NCBI RefSeq assembly: GCF_900182905.1
Contig: NZ_FXUF01000015.1
Location: 39,825 to 103,824, forward strand
DNA: 64,000 nucleotides
Direction: 5' to 3'
Source: Anoxynatronum buryatiense
Lineage (GTDB): Bacteria > Bacillota > Clostridia > Peptostreptococcales > Tindalliaceae
This document shows, piece after piece, positions 18,223 to 27,181 of this stretch. Below the pieces are notes generated by a model. That model saw only the letters and a list, made by a program, of their open reading frames with translations. It was not told the DNA's origin and searched no databases. A program made the translations under genes and the position numbers. Position 1 is the stretch's first letter; every line of letters begins with the position of its first letter.

Positions 18223-18251
18223 ATTATATCCGGTATCGCTGACTAAAGCAA
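18223..18251 (-). promoter_or_regulatory. Vegetative promoter of glpP
   Basis: On the minus strand TTGCTT (18251-18246), 17 bases and TATAAT (18228-18223) form a good sigma-A promoter about 45 bp upstream of the glpP start. Confidence 0.7.
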
Positions 18252-18254
18252 AAT

Positions 18255-19658
18255 TTACTCCACTAATCGATATTTCCGCGCTTTGGCGGCAATGGTCTTA
18301 TGCGTGACTCCCAGTGCTTTGCCGGCAGCATTGAAGCTTCCAAAGGTGCGTATGGCCTGCTGAACAATATGTTTTTCGTATTCTTCCCAAGTGGCGATTT
18401 GTCCTGCAGCGGTTAAATTGATCAGCGAAGGTGCGGCAGCTACGGGCATCTGTAGTTCATAGATTTCTGAAATATGGGGAGGTACATCTGCCAGGGTTAA
18501 TTGTTCTCCTTCTGCCAATACCAGCATACGCTCCATGAGATTTTCCAGCTCCCGAATATTGCCCGGCCAATGGTAAGCTTCAAAAGCATCCTGCACTTCT
18601 TTTTCCATGCTTGTCACCGTACTTTCCAGCTGCCTGCTCATTCGTTCCAGGAAATAGGTGCTGAGGAGAAGAATGTCTTCCCTTCGCTCCCGCAGAGATG
18701 GTATCTCCACCGGTATCACCTGTAGCCGGTAAAACAGATCTTCCCGGAACAGGCCTTGGGCAACCATTGTCTCCAGATCACGGTGTGTCGCTGCAATGAT
18801 GCGGGCTTCACAGGTCAGTACTTCATTTCCCCCCACCCGTTCAAATTCTTTTTCCTGAAGGGCTCTCAACAATTTTACCTGCATCTCCAGGGGTAAATCG
18901 CCAATCTCATCCAGAAAAAGGGTCCCTTTTCCCACTTCTTCAAATTTTCCAATACGCCGTCGCAAGGCCCCGGTAAAGGCTCCCTGTTCGTGGCCAAAAA
19001 GCTCTGATTCCAATAGATTAGGGGGAATTGCTCCACAGTTGATTTTTACAAATGGTTCTCCTTTTCGTTCACTGGAGCGATGAATGGCTTTTGCCACCAG
19101 TTCTTTTCCGGTACCACTTTCTCCCCGCAGCAGCACGGTAGATGATACGCCGGCGGCCTTTTGAGCTTTTGCCAGCACTCTTTTAAACCGTTGATTATTC
19201 CCGATAATGGTGGAAAAATGCGGGTTCAGCTCGATTTCCCATGACGGGTCCTGTTTCAGGGGCACCACTTCACCTGTTGGTGAACCCAGCGTATTTCCCT
19301 CCCTTTGATAGAAAGCCAGGATTCCGCAAAAACTGTCTGCTTCCCACATGGGCACCACCGTTGCCGTCAAGCGGGTTCCCCTTGTTTTATCCAGAACCGT
19401 TCCCACCATACGTTTCTTTTTTTTGAAGGCTTCCAGCATTAACTCATCCCCCGCCACCTGAAAAACACTCTTTCCCATTATCTGCTGCACTTCCAGTTGA
19501 AAAAGGGTGATGAAGGCCTCATTGACGTAGTCCACACGCCCACTGCCATTTACCACACAAACCCCTTCAGGAAGCAGCTGAAACAGTCGCTGATAAGTGC
19601 TGTGATCACCTGTCTCCATGTGAAGTCGTTGAATGTGTGTCACTTTTCCCACGGTCAT
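18255..19658 (-). CDS. PAS domain sigma-54-dependent transcriptional activator
   Basis: This protein of about 467 residues has three parts. A PAS sensor comes first (LFQLLPEGVCVVNGSGRVDY, VNEAFITLFQL), then the sigma-54 AAA+ domain with Walker A GESGTGKELVAKAIH, the sigma-54-contacting GAFTGA loop and Walker B FLDEIGDLPLEMQ, then a Fis-type helix-turn-helix (AAGKALGVTHKTIAAKARKY). It remodels sigma-54 polymerase at enhancer-dependent promoters in response to a PAS signal. Its position between the ABC importer and glpP suggests control of glycerol-compound uptake, but no -24/-12 promoter could be found beside these genes. ATG 19658 is preferred over the GTG 9 bases upstream. Confidence 0.9.
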   Translation of the reverse strand: MTVGKVTHIQRLHMETGDHSTYQRLFQLLPEGVCVVNGSGRVDYVNEAFITLFQLEVQQIMGKSVFQVAGDELMLEAFKKKKRMVGTVLDKTRGTRLTATVVPMWEADSFCGILAFYQREGNTLGSPTGEVVPLKQDPSWEIELNPHFSTIIGNNQRFKRVLAKAQKAAGVSSTVLLRGESGTGKELVAKAIHRSSERKGEPFVKINCGAIPPNLLESELFGHEQGAFTGALRRRIGKFEEVGKGTLFLDEIGDLPLEMQVKLLRALQEKEFERVGGNEVLTCEARIIAATHRDLETMVAQGLFREDLFYRLQVIPVEIPSLRERREDILLLSTYFLERMSRQLESTVTSMEKEVQDAFEAYHWPGNIRELENLMERMLVLAEGEQLTLADVPPHISEIYELQMPVAAAPSLINLTAAGQIATWEEYEKHIVQQAIRTFGSFNAAGKALGVTHKTIAAKARKYRLVE

Positions 19659-19710
19659 CTCCGTCACCCTCTCTCGCCTAAAAATGCCATGCCGGCGAAT
19701 ATTGCTTCAC

Positions 19711-19760
19711 AAAAAAGCCATACAGCGCCGCCCTGTTTTCCCAGGTCGGTCTGTATGGCT
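19711..19760 (-). terminator. Terminator after the ABC importer operon
   Basis: Ten-base arms at 19716-19725 and 19751-19760 enclose a smaller CCTG/CAGG hairpin and end in six T on the minus strand. It lies about 150 bp after the solute-binding protein stop and just before the regulator gene. It has the same general layout as the glpO leader hairpin, so a regulated terminator is possible. Confidence 0.75.
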
Positions 19761-19909
19761 CTCCGCATCTCAGCCAGTTATTTGCTTTGCAGTCATTATA
19801 GCATTAACAGAAGACTTTGTAAATGTTTCTTTCAAAACGGTTTCTAAACTGCTTTCTTTCAGCAGTGGTTTGCCCGCTGCTCATGAAAGGTATGCACTCT
19901 TACCATCTG

Positions 19910-21100
19910 TTACTGTCGACCCACTTCCTCAATCCATGTGTTGATCATGTACGTCTTATAATCACCATTGAACCAGGTGGATCCTTTTGCTGAAATTTCT
20001 GCATCGCTGATGAGGTTTTTCTCGGCTACCACGTTTTGTCTGGCGGGTTTGGCACCGATCATATCATTCATTTGCTCCTGAGCACCTTCACTGATGAGAT
20101 AATTGATCCACACCAATGCTGCTGCCTTGTTGGGAGCATTTTTAATCACTGCGAAATCATCGGATCCACCCAGCATGGCAATGCCTTCCGGAATGTAAAT
20201 TTCAGCATGCTGGAAAAGATTTCCGGCTTCCATGTATTTGAAAGTCATATCTTCCCAGTTGGGTGCCAGCCAGATTTCGCCCTGATTGATTTTGTCAAGA
20301 ATATCGGCGTTGGAATTCCCATAGGTGATGTTGGGTTCAATTTTATTCAGCCAGTCCCACACGTCACTCCATACCGCTGTTTTTGATTCATCGTAGTCAC
20401 CGCTGTACTGGGCTGCTCCACCCGTCAGTTCATAAATCAACGCTGTCACAAAAGCCTGACCGGAACCGCCTGAGTTGGGAGGGGCATAGCCGAATCGCCC
20501 AGGATTCGCTTCAATCCAGCTTTCCAGCTCTTCAACGGTTTGGGGTGGATTGGAGATGTGCTCGGGGTTAAAGACAAAGCCGGTTTGATTACGGCGGAAA
20601 GGAACCAGCATCCCCCGAATGGCAATCCCTTCGGTGAAGTATGCGGCCACGGTATCCAGGTACTCGTAGTTAGGAACCATTTCTGCAAAAGGCCCATAGA
20701 ACATGCCTTCATCGATCATCTTGCCCAGGTTCTGGCCGCCCATGAGGATGGCATCCACGGTTCCCTGGGGACGGTTGCCTTCTGCCGCCACTTTGTCAAA
20801 AATGGCGTTCTGATCGCCCATGATCACCTCGACAGAAATGCCGTACTCCGCCTGAAACTGATCTGCCATTTCTTTAAAGAATGGTTCTTCAGAATAGGAA
20901 TAGAAAGTGACTTTTCCTTCACGTTTGGCCTGTTCCACGATGAGGTCCCACTTGGCCTCGTAGTCCATGAGCATCACTGCTGCGCTCAGTTCACCTTCTG
21001 GTACCGGTGCCGGTGCTGCCTGCTGCCCGCAGCCTGCGAAAAGACCTGCCGCCATCATCATTACGAGAATTATTGCCATTACCTTGGTTTTTCTTGTCAT
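19910..21100 (-). CDS. ABC importer solute-binding lipoprotein (glycerol-compound region)
   Basis: This protein of about 396 residues begins with a lipoprotein signal: MTRKTKVMAIILVMMMAAG followed by the lipobox LFAGC, then a short Ala/Pro linker. The mature part (WDLIVEQAKREGKVTFYSYS, then EEPFFKEMADQFQAEYGIS) resembles PotD/AfuA-like family 1 binding proteins. It is the last gene of an operon with two permeases and an ATPase, downstream of gdpD and beside glpP-glpO. The substrate is probably a glycerol-containing phosphodiester or related compound, but this is inference from position only. ATG 21100 has AAGGGGGAAC upstream and is chosen over an earlier ATG without a ribosome site. Confidence 0.85.
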   Translation of the reverse strand: MTRKTKVMAIILVMMMAAGLFAGCGQQAAPAPVPEGELSAAVMLMDYEAKWDLIVEQAKREGKVTFYSYSEEPFFKEMADQFQAEYGISVEVIMGDQNAIFDKVAAEGNRPQGTVDAILMGGQNLGKMIDEGMFYGPFAEMVPNYEYLDTVAAYFTEGIAIRGMLVPFRRNQTGFVFNPEHISNPPQTVEELESWIEANPGRFGYAPPNSGGSGQAFVTALIYELTGGAAQYSGDYDESKTAVWSDVWDWLNKIEPNITYGNSNADILDKINQGEIWLAPNWEDMTFKYMEAGNLFQHAEIYIPEGIAMLGGSDDFAVIKNAPNKAAALVWINYLISEGAQEQMNDMIGAKPARQNVVAEKNLISDAEISAKGSTWFNGDYKTYMINTWIEEVGRQ

Positions 21101-21249
21101 TTCTGTTCCCCCTTCTTGATTGATGTTCATTTGCAAAAGCCCCTTCATCCTTTACAGGTTAACTGCTGAAGCGACCCTTCATAACCATCTTTCCGTTACT
21201 GCTAGATGTGCCTGCTAATGCATCACCTCCACCTCTCAGTGATCGAGCG

Positions 21250-22173
21250 CTATATTTTTCCGAATCCTGAAGAGAGGTATTCTTTTTTCAGGAAACGCTC
21301 TGCCACCATCAAAATCACAATGCCAGGCACCACTAAGATGATGCTCACCACTGACGCATTGGTGCGCTGAAAGAAATACCCCAGGTAAGAATACAACAGA
21401 GTGGGGATTGTCCGGTACGTGGGAGTGGCCACAATAAACGTGAGGATAAATTCCTCCAGGCTGTAAATAAAGGTAAACACGCCGCCTGCAAAGATGCCCG
21501 GCAACACCAGCGGAATGTAAATTTCCTTCACCACATCAAAGTGGCTGGCACCCAGGTCATAGGCCGCATCAATGACCTCCTGGGGAATTGCCTCAAAGGT
21601 GGTGGTCACCGTGCGAATCATGTAGGGAATGCCGACGAGGGTGTGGGCAATGATCAGACCGATAAAGGTCTGTGACAAATGCAGGTTATTCAGCAGGCGT
21701 CCCAGGCTCATGGCCACCACAATCCCCGGCATGATGATGGGCAGCAGCACAATGAGTTTTGCCAGCCCTTTTCCCCGAAACTTTTTGCGACCAAGTACAT
21801 AGGAGGTGGGAAGTGCCAACACAATACAGACCGCCGTGGTAATGGGTGCCGCAATGAAGCTGGTGGTGATGGCCCGCATCACTTCACCATATTTCAGCAC
21901 ATGCTGCCAGTGGTAGAGGGAAAAGCTCTTGGGAAAAATATCCGGGTAAGACCATGGCACCGACGGATCCACAAAAGACCAGAGAACTGCCACCAAAATC
22001 GGAATGAACACCGAGGTCAATACCAGAATAAAGACCAGTACAATCAGGATTTTGCTGAACTTGAAGGGTTTTCCTTTTAAAAACCAGAACAGACCGCCTG
22101 CTTTGTCATCATCTGGCCGATGCTCGTTATCAGGGTTTTCCACTGGAAGTTGATTGTTCTTTTCGGAGTTCAT
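21250..22173 (-). CDS. ABC importer permease (PotC-like)
   Basis: This 307-residue inner-membrane permease has six or more predicted helices and the EAA loop that docks the ATPase (EVIDAAYDLGASHFDVVKEI, then YIPLVLPGIFAGG). About 40 charged residues precede the first helix (FSKILIVLVFILVLTSVFIP). It overlaps the preceding permease gene by one base (TGATG), so the two are translationally coupled and probably form a heterodimer. Confidence 0.88.
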   Translation of the reverse strand: MNSEKNNQLPVENPDNEHRPDDDKAGGLFWFLKGKPFKFSKILIVLVFILVLTSVFIPILVAVLWSFVDPSVPWSYPDIFPKSFSLYHWQHVLKYGEVMRAITTSFIAAPITTAVCIVLALPTSYVLGRKKFRGKGLAKLIVLLPIIMPGIVVAMSLGRLLNNLHLSQTFIGLIIAHTLVGIPYMIRTVTTTFEAIPQEVIDAAYDLGASHFDVVKEIYIPLVLPGIFAGGVFTFIYSLEEFILTFIVATPTYRTIPTLLYSYLGYFFQRTNASVVSIILVVPGIVILMVAERFLKKEYLSSGFGKI

Positions 22174-23036
22174 CAGACAATGTCACCTCCCTGAATTTTT
22201 TTGGCCAGTTTGGTGTAAATGGCCACCATGATCATCGCCGAAATAATGATGACGGTACCCACCACTGAACCTGTGTCCCAGTCAAACATTTCTGTAATGG
22301 AGGTATGCATCAGCACCGGCAGTGCAATGGGATACACCGGGCCTGCCAGTTTGGGTATTTCGAATCCGCCGTAAGCCCTGATGAATACCAGAATCACCGA
22401 TACCAGAATACCGGGCATGGAAAGGGGAATCAGCACATGGCGGGCCACCTGCCAGCGGTTGGCTCCCAGATTGCGGGCCGCATCCACCAGTGCCGGGTTG
22501 ATGCTTTCCATGACTGCCATGATAATCAGCATCTGAAAGGGAATGTTTTTCCAAATCTGGATGATCATGATGCCTATCCCGTATTTGTCCTGCACCAGTT
22601 TCAACGGCTCCCGGATGAGATTCAACCGCATGAGGATCAGGTTCAGCATGCCATGGGGTGCCAGAAAGTTGACAATGAGAAACGTGGCCACCAGTGCCGG
22701 TATAAACAGGGGAATCTTGATGAGGCTGTTGAGCAGGTTCTTGCCGCGAAAATGATTGCGCATAAGAAAGCAGAGGGGCAAGGCAAACAGCAAAGAACCA
22801 AAAGCTGATGAGATTCCAATCCAAATGGAATAGAGGATGGAATCCAGAAAATAGGGCTGTAACACTTTGCTATAGTTGGCAATGGTGTAACCGTCAATGC
22901 CATCCATCTGAAAACTGCGAATCACGGTGGTCATCAGGGAAGAGATGAAAAAAAAGGCAATGAACCCCACACCGGGAAGCAGCAGCAGGAAAATGTTTAA
23001 CCGTTCGCGGTTCTTTTTACTGATGGGCAGTTTCAT
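22173..23036 (-). CDS. ABC importer permease (PotB-like)
   Basis: This 287-residue membrane protein has helices starting at IFLLLLPGVGFIAFFFI and an EAA motif (ALVDAARNLGANRWQVARHV, LIPLSMPGIL). It pairs with the downstream permease to make the translocation pore. The start lies inside the 3' end of the ATPase gene (20-bp overlap), again showing coupling. Alternative substrates such as polyamines or iron cannot be excluded from sequence alone. Confidence 0.88.
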   Translation of the reverse strand: MKLPISKKNRERLNIFLLLLPGVGFIAFFFISSLMTTVIRSFQMDGIDGYTIANYSKVLQPYFLDSILYSIWIGISSAFGSLLFALPLCFLMRNHFRGKNLLNSLIKIPLFIPALVATFLIVNFLAPHGMLNLILMRLNLIREPLKLVQDKYGIGIMIIQIWKNIPFQMLIIMAVMESINPALVDAARNLGANRWQVARHVLIPLSMPGILVSVILVFIRAYGGFEIPKLAGPVYPIALPVLMHTSITEMFDWDTGSVVGTVIIISAMIMVAIYTKLAKKIQGGDIV

Positions 23037-24102
23037 GCTGATTCACATCCTTCATTTCAACAATTGTGCAGTCCTCAGGTCTGAAATGTACCTGAACACT
23101 GTCTCCCTCTTCGAAAAGTTGCTTGCCATTTGACTGAATCCGCAGGGATTTTCCAGCCACCTCCACATGGTAATCCACAAAGTTCCCCATGTAGGTTTGC
23201 GTGGTGATCACACCCTGAAAGGTATTTTCACTGCCTTTTTCCATCAGCAGATCTTCCGGTCGAACACTCAACAGCACTTGATCACCCAGTGCCAACTGGT
23301 ATTCTGTCATGGTTTTGATGTTTCCAATTTCTGTCTCCAGCAGCCAGGTATCTGCCTCCAGCTTTTCCTTCACGGTACCGTCGATGAAGTTGGCCGTACC
23401 AATGAAATCTGCCACAAAGGCAGAATTGGGCCGGTTGTAGACATCTGTGGGTTTGCCAATTTGCTGAATCACGCCCTTGTTCATGATGACCACTCTGTCT
23501 GAAATCACCAGCGCTTCTGCCTGGTCGTGGGTGACATAGATGGCTGTGATCTTCAGCTTGCGCTGAAGCTCCCGTATTTCCACCCTCATTTTCTCCCGAA
23601 GCTTGGCGTCCAGATTGCTGAGTGGTTCATCAAACAGGAGAATGTCGGGTTGCATCACCAACGCTCTGGCCACTGCCACCCGCTGTTGCTGCCCGCCGCT
23701 GAGCTCTTTTGGAAAACGGCCTTCAAGTCCGGTAAGCCCTACCAGTTCAATGGCTTCTGAAATCCGCTTCTCAGCCTCTGTCTTGTTCACTTTTTTCATT
23801 TTCAGTCCGAAAGCAATGTTCTTTTTCACCGTCATGTGGGGAAAAAGGGCATAACTCTGAAACACCATGGCGGTGGACCGCTTGTTGGGCGGTATGTCAT
23901 TCACCCGCTTTTGGTCAAAGAGAATGTCACCTTCATCCGGCTCAATGAAACCGGCAATGCTTCTCAGTGTGGTGGTTTTGCCGCACCCCGACGGGCCCAG
24001 CAGCGTAATGAACTCACCGTCTGCGATGTCCAGACTCAGATTGTCGATGGCGGTGAAATCCCCAAACCGTTTCACCAGGTTGTTGATGGTTAATCGTGCC
24101 AT
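23017..24102 (-). CDS. ABC importer ATPase (PotA/UgpC-like)
   Basis: This 361-residue ATPase shows Walker A (LLGPSGCGKTTTLRSIAGF), signature LSGGQQQRVAVARALVMQP, Walker B DILLFDEPLSNLDAKLR and the switch His (YVTHDQAEAL). A C-terminal TOBE-like domain follows from about residue 240 (VLLSVRPEDLLM). It powers the importer formed with the two permeases and the lipoprotein downstream. TTAACTGGAGGG lies before the ATG. gdpD is about 130 bp upstream on the same strand. Confidence 0.92.
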   Translation of the reverse strand: MARLTINNLVKRFGDFTAIDNLSLDIADGEFITLLGPSGCGKTTTLRSIAGFIEPDEGDILFDQKRVNDIPPNKRSTAMVFQSYALFPHMTVKKNIAFGLKMKKVNKTEAEKRISEAIELVGLTGLEGRFPKELSGGQQQRVAVARALVMQPDILLFDEPLSNLDAKLREKMRVEIRELQRKLKITAIYVTHDQAEALVISDRVVIMNKGVIQQIGKPTDVYNRPNSAFVADFIGTANFIDGTVKEKLEADTWLLETEIGNIKTMTEYQLALGDQVLLSVRPEDLLMEKGSENTFQGVITTQTYMGNFVDYHVEVAGKSLRIQSNGKQLFEEGDSVQVHFRPEDCTIVEMKDVNQHETAHQ

Positions 24103-24233
24103 ATCGTTCCCTCCAGTTAACTGATCAGTTCTGTTTTTGACTGCAAGACTGGCTGTGTTCCGACAGCGGCAACCCCCTGTGATGATTGTTATCTCTGCCG
24201 TTTATCCTCTGAAGAGGGGGCCATGCCGCTCTA

Positions 24234-24971
24234 TTACTCAGATGCGTAGCGATGAATGTAGTTGGTGAAAATACCGTCGACTCCCAGCGCCATCAGTTCT
24301 TCTTTTGTGACATGACTCATTTCCTCATAGCCGCCATCGAAGAAGGGGTAGACTTTCAGGCCATTCTCGTGACATTTGTCAACGATTTCCCGATTAATGG
24401 AAAGCAGGCTGGGATGAACTGAGGAGGCACCTATTCGACTCACATACTCCCAGGGCTCCACCAGGACACATGAATACAGGACGCCGGTCTGAAGGGTGTT
24501 GTCCAGCTGCTTCACTCTGAGAATGGAATTGTGATTGAAGGAGGAAAGAATGATTTGATCCTGCACATTCATTTCATGAATCATCTGAATCACTTTCTCT
24601 TCAATGCCCTCATACCAGATCAGACTGTTTTTCAGCTCAATGTTCACCAGAGACTTTTTTCCCACAACCAATTGCAGCGCTTCCCGAAGGGTTGGTATCG
24701 ATTGATTTCGGTAAGCCTCACCATACCACCCCCCTGCATCAAGCTGTTTCAGTTCTGCCAGGGTCTTGTCCATGATGAGTCCGGTTCCATTGGTGGTTCG
24801 ATCCAGCAGTTCATCGTGGCACACCACCAGTTCACCTTCTTTTGTTAAGTGAACATCAAGCTCAAACCCATCTGCACCGGCTTTCAGTGCTTTTTCAAAG
24901 GCAGCCATGGTATTTTCCGGAGCCACTCCCGAATATCCCCGATGCCCAAATATCACCAGCTCATTCTCCAA
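24234..24971 (-). CDS. Glycerophosphodiester phosphodiesterase
   Basis: This 245-residue cytoplasmic enzyme (no signal peptide) hydrolyses glycerophosphodiesters to glycerol 3-phosphate and an alcohol. The GDPD signature is complete: FGHRGYSGVAPENTMAAFEK, GADGFELDVHLTKEGELVVC with the following HDE, and a C-terminal GVDGIFTNYIHRY. The lack of a secretion signal means the substrate must be imported, which fits the ABC importer immediately downstream. The product G3P would feed glpO and activate GlpP. Translation starts at TTG with GGAGG nine bases upstream. Confidence 0.93.
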   Translation of the reverse strand: MENELVIFGHRGYSGVAPENTMAAFEKALKAGADGFELDVHLTKEGELVVCHDELLDRTTNGTGLIMDKTLAELKQLDAGGWYGEAYRNQSIPTLREALQLVVGKKSLVNIELKNSLIWYEGIEEKVIQMIHEMNVQDQIILSSFNHNSILRVKQLDNTLQTGVLYSCVLVEPWEYVSRIGASSVHPSLLSINREIVDKCHENGLKVYPFFDGGYEEMSHVTKEELMALGVDGIFTNYIHRYASE

Positions 24972-25221
24972 AACCCTGCACCTCCATTAATGTTTCTTCT
25001 TTCCCTGCTGACAGCACATGGTCTTTATGGATCTACTGCAAAGACTGTGCCAATGTTGGAATCGGTTGCTTAATCAGCATTTTCAGTCTTTTTCCCCTGC
25101 ATCATCTGGTTTTTTTTACCAAAACCACCACCTTCATCAACGACGGGCTGGTAAAAATTCCCAACCAGGGGGATGTCACAGGCATCCGTCAGAAGCATGC
25201 TGTCATTCCATGGAAAAAGGC

Positions 25222-25439
25222 AAAAAAAAAGGACAATAGAAGCTGACCTGGTCTTTGACCCCACACTCGCCTGCTGGAAGCCTTGCTCCGGGTTTGCCGT
25301 CACGCCGCTTCTCTCGGGTTTGATCCCGGCAGGGCTTACTCCTAAGCCGCACCATGATCAGCAGCACATTTGGCTGCGTTACGTGGGTCCTTTCGCCTGC
25401 GACTGGCATGGACTTTCAACCACAGACCTTCTATTGCCC
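25222..25439 (-). ncRNA. Stand-alone structured RNA gene, about 218 nt
   Basis: A TATAAT box at 25449-25444 is followed on the minus strand by an RNA whose 5' end (25439-25428) pairs over 12 bp with its 3' end (25242-25231) and then runs into nine T (25230-25222), so the closing stem doubles as terminator. Inside, several further hairpins can be drawn: GTCC/GGAC around GCC/GGC, GCAGC/GCTGC, GGCTTA/TAAGCC with a GGAG loop, and CGGG/CCCG. Purine-rich GAAA and GAGA joints separate them. No good reading frame fits. It is too short for RNase P RNA and too branched for 6S RNA. The raiA-type motif has a similar size and should be tested first. Function unknown. Confidence 0.75.
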
Positions 25440-25443
25440 TTTT

Positions 25444-25449
25444 ATTATA
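25444..25449 (-). promoter_or_regulatory. -10 box of the structured RNA gene
   Basis: TATAAT on the minus strand, five or six bases before the predicted RNA 5' end at about 25439. The -35 region is weak. The rest of the 24972-25561 gap holds the RNA itself and no recognised gene. Confidence 0.65.
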
Positions 25450-25561
25450 TCAAATTTTCATCCATCTGAGTAGCCGTCCCCGGATTTTTCAGAAGAGTGA
25501 TTCACCAATCACAGCAGGATGCGCCACGATCCATACTGCTGCCAGCATTTGTACAGATCAT

Positions 25562-27061
25562 TTATTCTGCTTGTTCCCACTGAAGGGAGCGCTGAACCGC
25601 CCGACGCCACTGGCTGAGTTGCTGCTTTCTTTCAACCGGTTCCATCGCGGGTTCAAAGATGTGATCTTCCTGCTGTAATAGGGACAATTCTTGCTGGTTT
25701 TGCCAGAAACCAACGGCCAGCCCTGCCAGAAAAGCAGCGCCTTGTGCAGTACTCTCCACTTTTAAGGGGCGCAACACCGGGACCTGCAGCATATCTGCCT
25801 GAAATTGCATCAGGAAATCATTCTGAGCCGCACCCCCATCCACCTTCAGGGCAGGAATGATGATGTCCGCATCATCTGCCATGGCTTCCAGTATGTCGCA
25901 GGTCTGGTAGGCGATTGATTCCAGCGCTGCTCTCACCAAATGTTCGGCTTTGGTTCCCCTGGTAAGTCCCACCATGGTGCCCCGGGCGTACATGTCCCAG
26001 TGGGGAGCTCCCAGACCGACAAAGGCAGGCACCAGGTACACACCGCCATTGTCAGGCACTTTCAGTGCCATGGCTTCTGTTTCTGCCGCATCCCGAATCA
26101 GGCGCAGTTCATCACGAAGCCACTGAATGACAGCACCTGCCACGAAAATACTGCCCTCCAGAGCATACGTAAGCTGCCCGTCAATTCCCCAGGCGATGGT
26201 GGTTAAGAGCCCATGGGATGAAGGGATGGGTGTTTCGCCTGTATTCATTAACAAGAAACAGCCGGTGCCATAGGTGTTTTTCACCATGCCCTGCCGAAAG
26301 CAGGTTTGCCCAAAAAGAGCCGCCTGCTGGTCACCTGCCACGCCGCTAATGGGAATACGGGCGCCGCCGAAAGTGTGGGGGTCTGTATAGCCATAGATCC
26401 CGCTGGAATTTTTCACCTCCGGCATCATGGCCGGCGGGATATCCAGCAAGGCCAGCAGCTCTTCATCCCATTCTCCGGTGTGGATATTGAAGAGCATGGT
26501 GCGGGAAGCATTGGAATAATCAGTGGCATGCACTTCTCCCCGGGTCAGGTTCCAAATGAGCCAGGTGTCGATGGTGCCAAAGAGAAGATCTCCTTTTGCG
26601 GCCATTTCCCGGGCTCCGGGCACATGATCCAAAATCCATTTGATCTTGGTGCCTGAAAAGTAGGCATCCACCACAAGACCGGTTTTCCTTTTGATGGTTT
26701 CTTCCAGGCCCTGTTCTTTGAGTCTGTCGCACATTTCTGCCGTGCGGCGGCATTGCCATACAATGGCGTGATGCACGGGCCGGCCTGTTTCCCGGTGCCA
26801 GACCACGGTGGTTTCCCGTTGGTTGGTGATGCCAATGGCGGCAATTTCTTCGGGGCGAATCCCGGTTTTTTCCAACACTTCCCGGGCAACACCGCTCTGG
26901 GTTCCCCATATTTCCATGGGGTCATGTTCCACCCACCCAGGCTGAGGGTATCGTTGCAGAAATTCCTTTTGGGCCACCCCGCACACGTCTCCCTGGCGGT
27001 TCAGCAGAAGGGCTCGTGAACTGGTGGTTCCCTGGTCCAGTGCCATGATGTATTGTTTCAT
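25562..27061 (-). CDS. glpK: Glycerol kinase
   Basis: This 499-residue FGGY kinase phosphorylates glycerol to G3P with ATP. Landmarks are [17 protein letters not shown] at the N-terminus, [59 protein letters not shown] and [19 protein letters not shown], all typical of GlpK. The length is normal. The gene has its own promoter and no glycerol facilitator gene next to it. Its product feeds glpO at 16.0 kb and the GlpP signal. A His in [10 protein letters not shown] lies about where Firmicute GlpK is activated by HPr phosphorylation, but the alignment is by eye. Confidence 0.96.
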   Translation of the reverse strand: MKQYIMALDQGTTSSRALLLNRQGDVCGVAQKEFLQRYPQPGWVEHDPMEIWGTQSGVAREVLEKTGIRPEEIAAIGITNQRETTVVWHRETGRPVHHAIVWQCRRTAEMCDRLKEQGLEETIKRKTGLVVDAYFSGTKIKWILDHVPGAREMAAKGDLLFGTIDTWLIWNLTRGEVHATDYSNASRTMLFNIHTGEWDEELLALLDIPPAMMPEVKNSSGIYGYTDPHTFGGARIPISGVAGDQQAALFGQTCFRQGMVKNTYGTGCFLLMNTGETPIPSSHGLLTTIAWGIDGQLTYALEGSIFVAGAVIQWLRDELRLIRDAAETEAMALKVPDNGGVYLVPAFVGLGAPHWDMYARGTMVGLTRGTKAEHLVRAALESIAYQTCDILEAMADDADIIIPALKVDGGAAQNDFLMQFQADMLQVPVLRPLKVESTAQGAAFLAGLAVGFWQNQQELSLLQQEDHIFEPAMEPVERKQQLSQWRRAVQRSLQWEQAE

Positions 27062-27087
27062 CCATGCATCACCCCTTTCACCTTCCC

Positions 27088-27117
27088 ATTATATACCAGA
27101 TTCAGCCTTTCATCCAA
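27088..27117 (-). promoter_or_regulatory. Promoter of glpK with nearby palindromes
   Basis: On the minus strand TTGGAT (27117-27112), 18 bases and TATAAT (27093-27088) form the promoter. Upstream, CTTTCCATGGAAAG (27126-27139) is a perfect palindrome and CTTTC-N6-GAAAG (27107-27122) overlaps the -35; either could be an operator. No hairpin with a T-run follows, so control by GlpP antitermination is not evident here. Confidence 0.65.
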
Positions 27118-27181
27118 GAAAGGTCCTTTCCATGGAAAGTAAAAATGATTGAGGCTATCGGATGAAACAGCCTGGCTCCCA

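Noticed and set aside
24103..24233. Sigma-54 promoter before the ABC importer
   Set aside because: A TTGCA is present, but GG does not fall 10 bases before GC as the -24/-12 rule requires.
25222..25439. RNase P RNA as identity of the structured RNA
   Set aside because: A GAAAGTCC stretch recalls RNase P, but the RNA is far too short at about 218 nt and lacks the other conserved cores.
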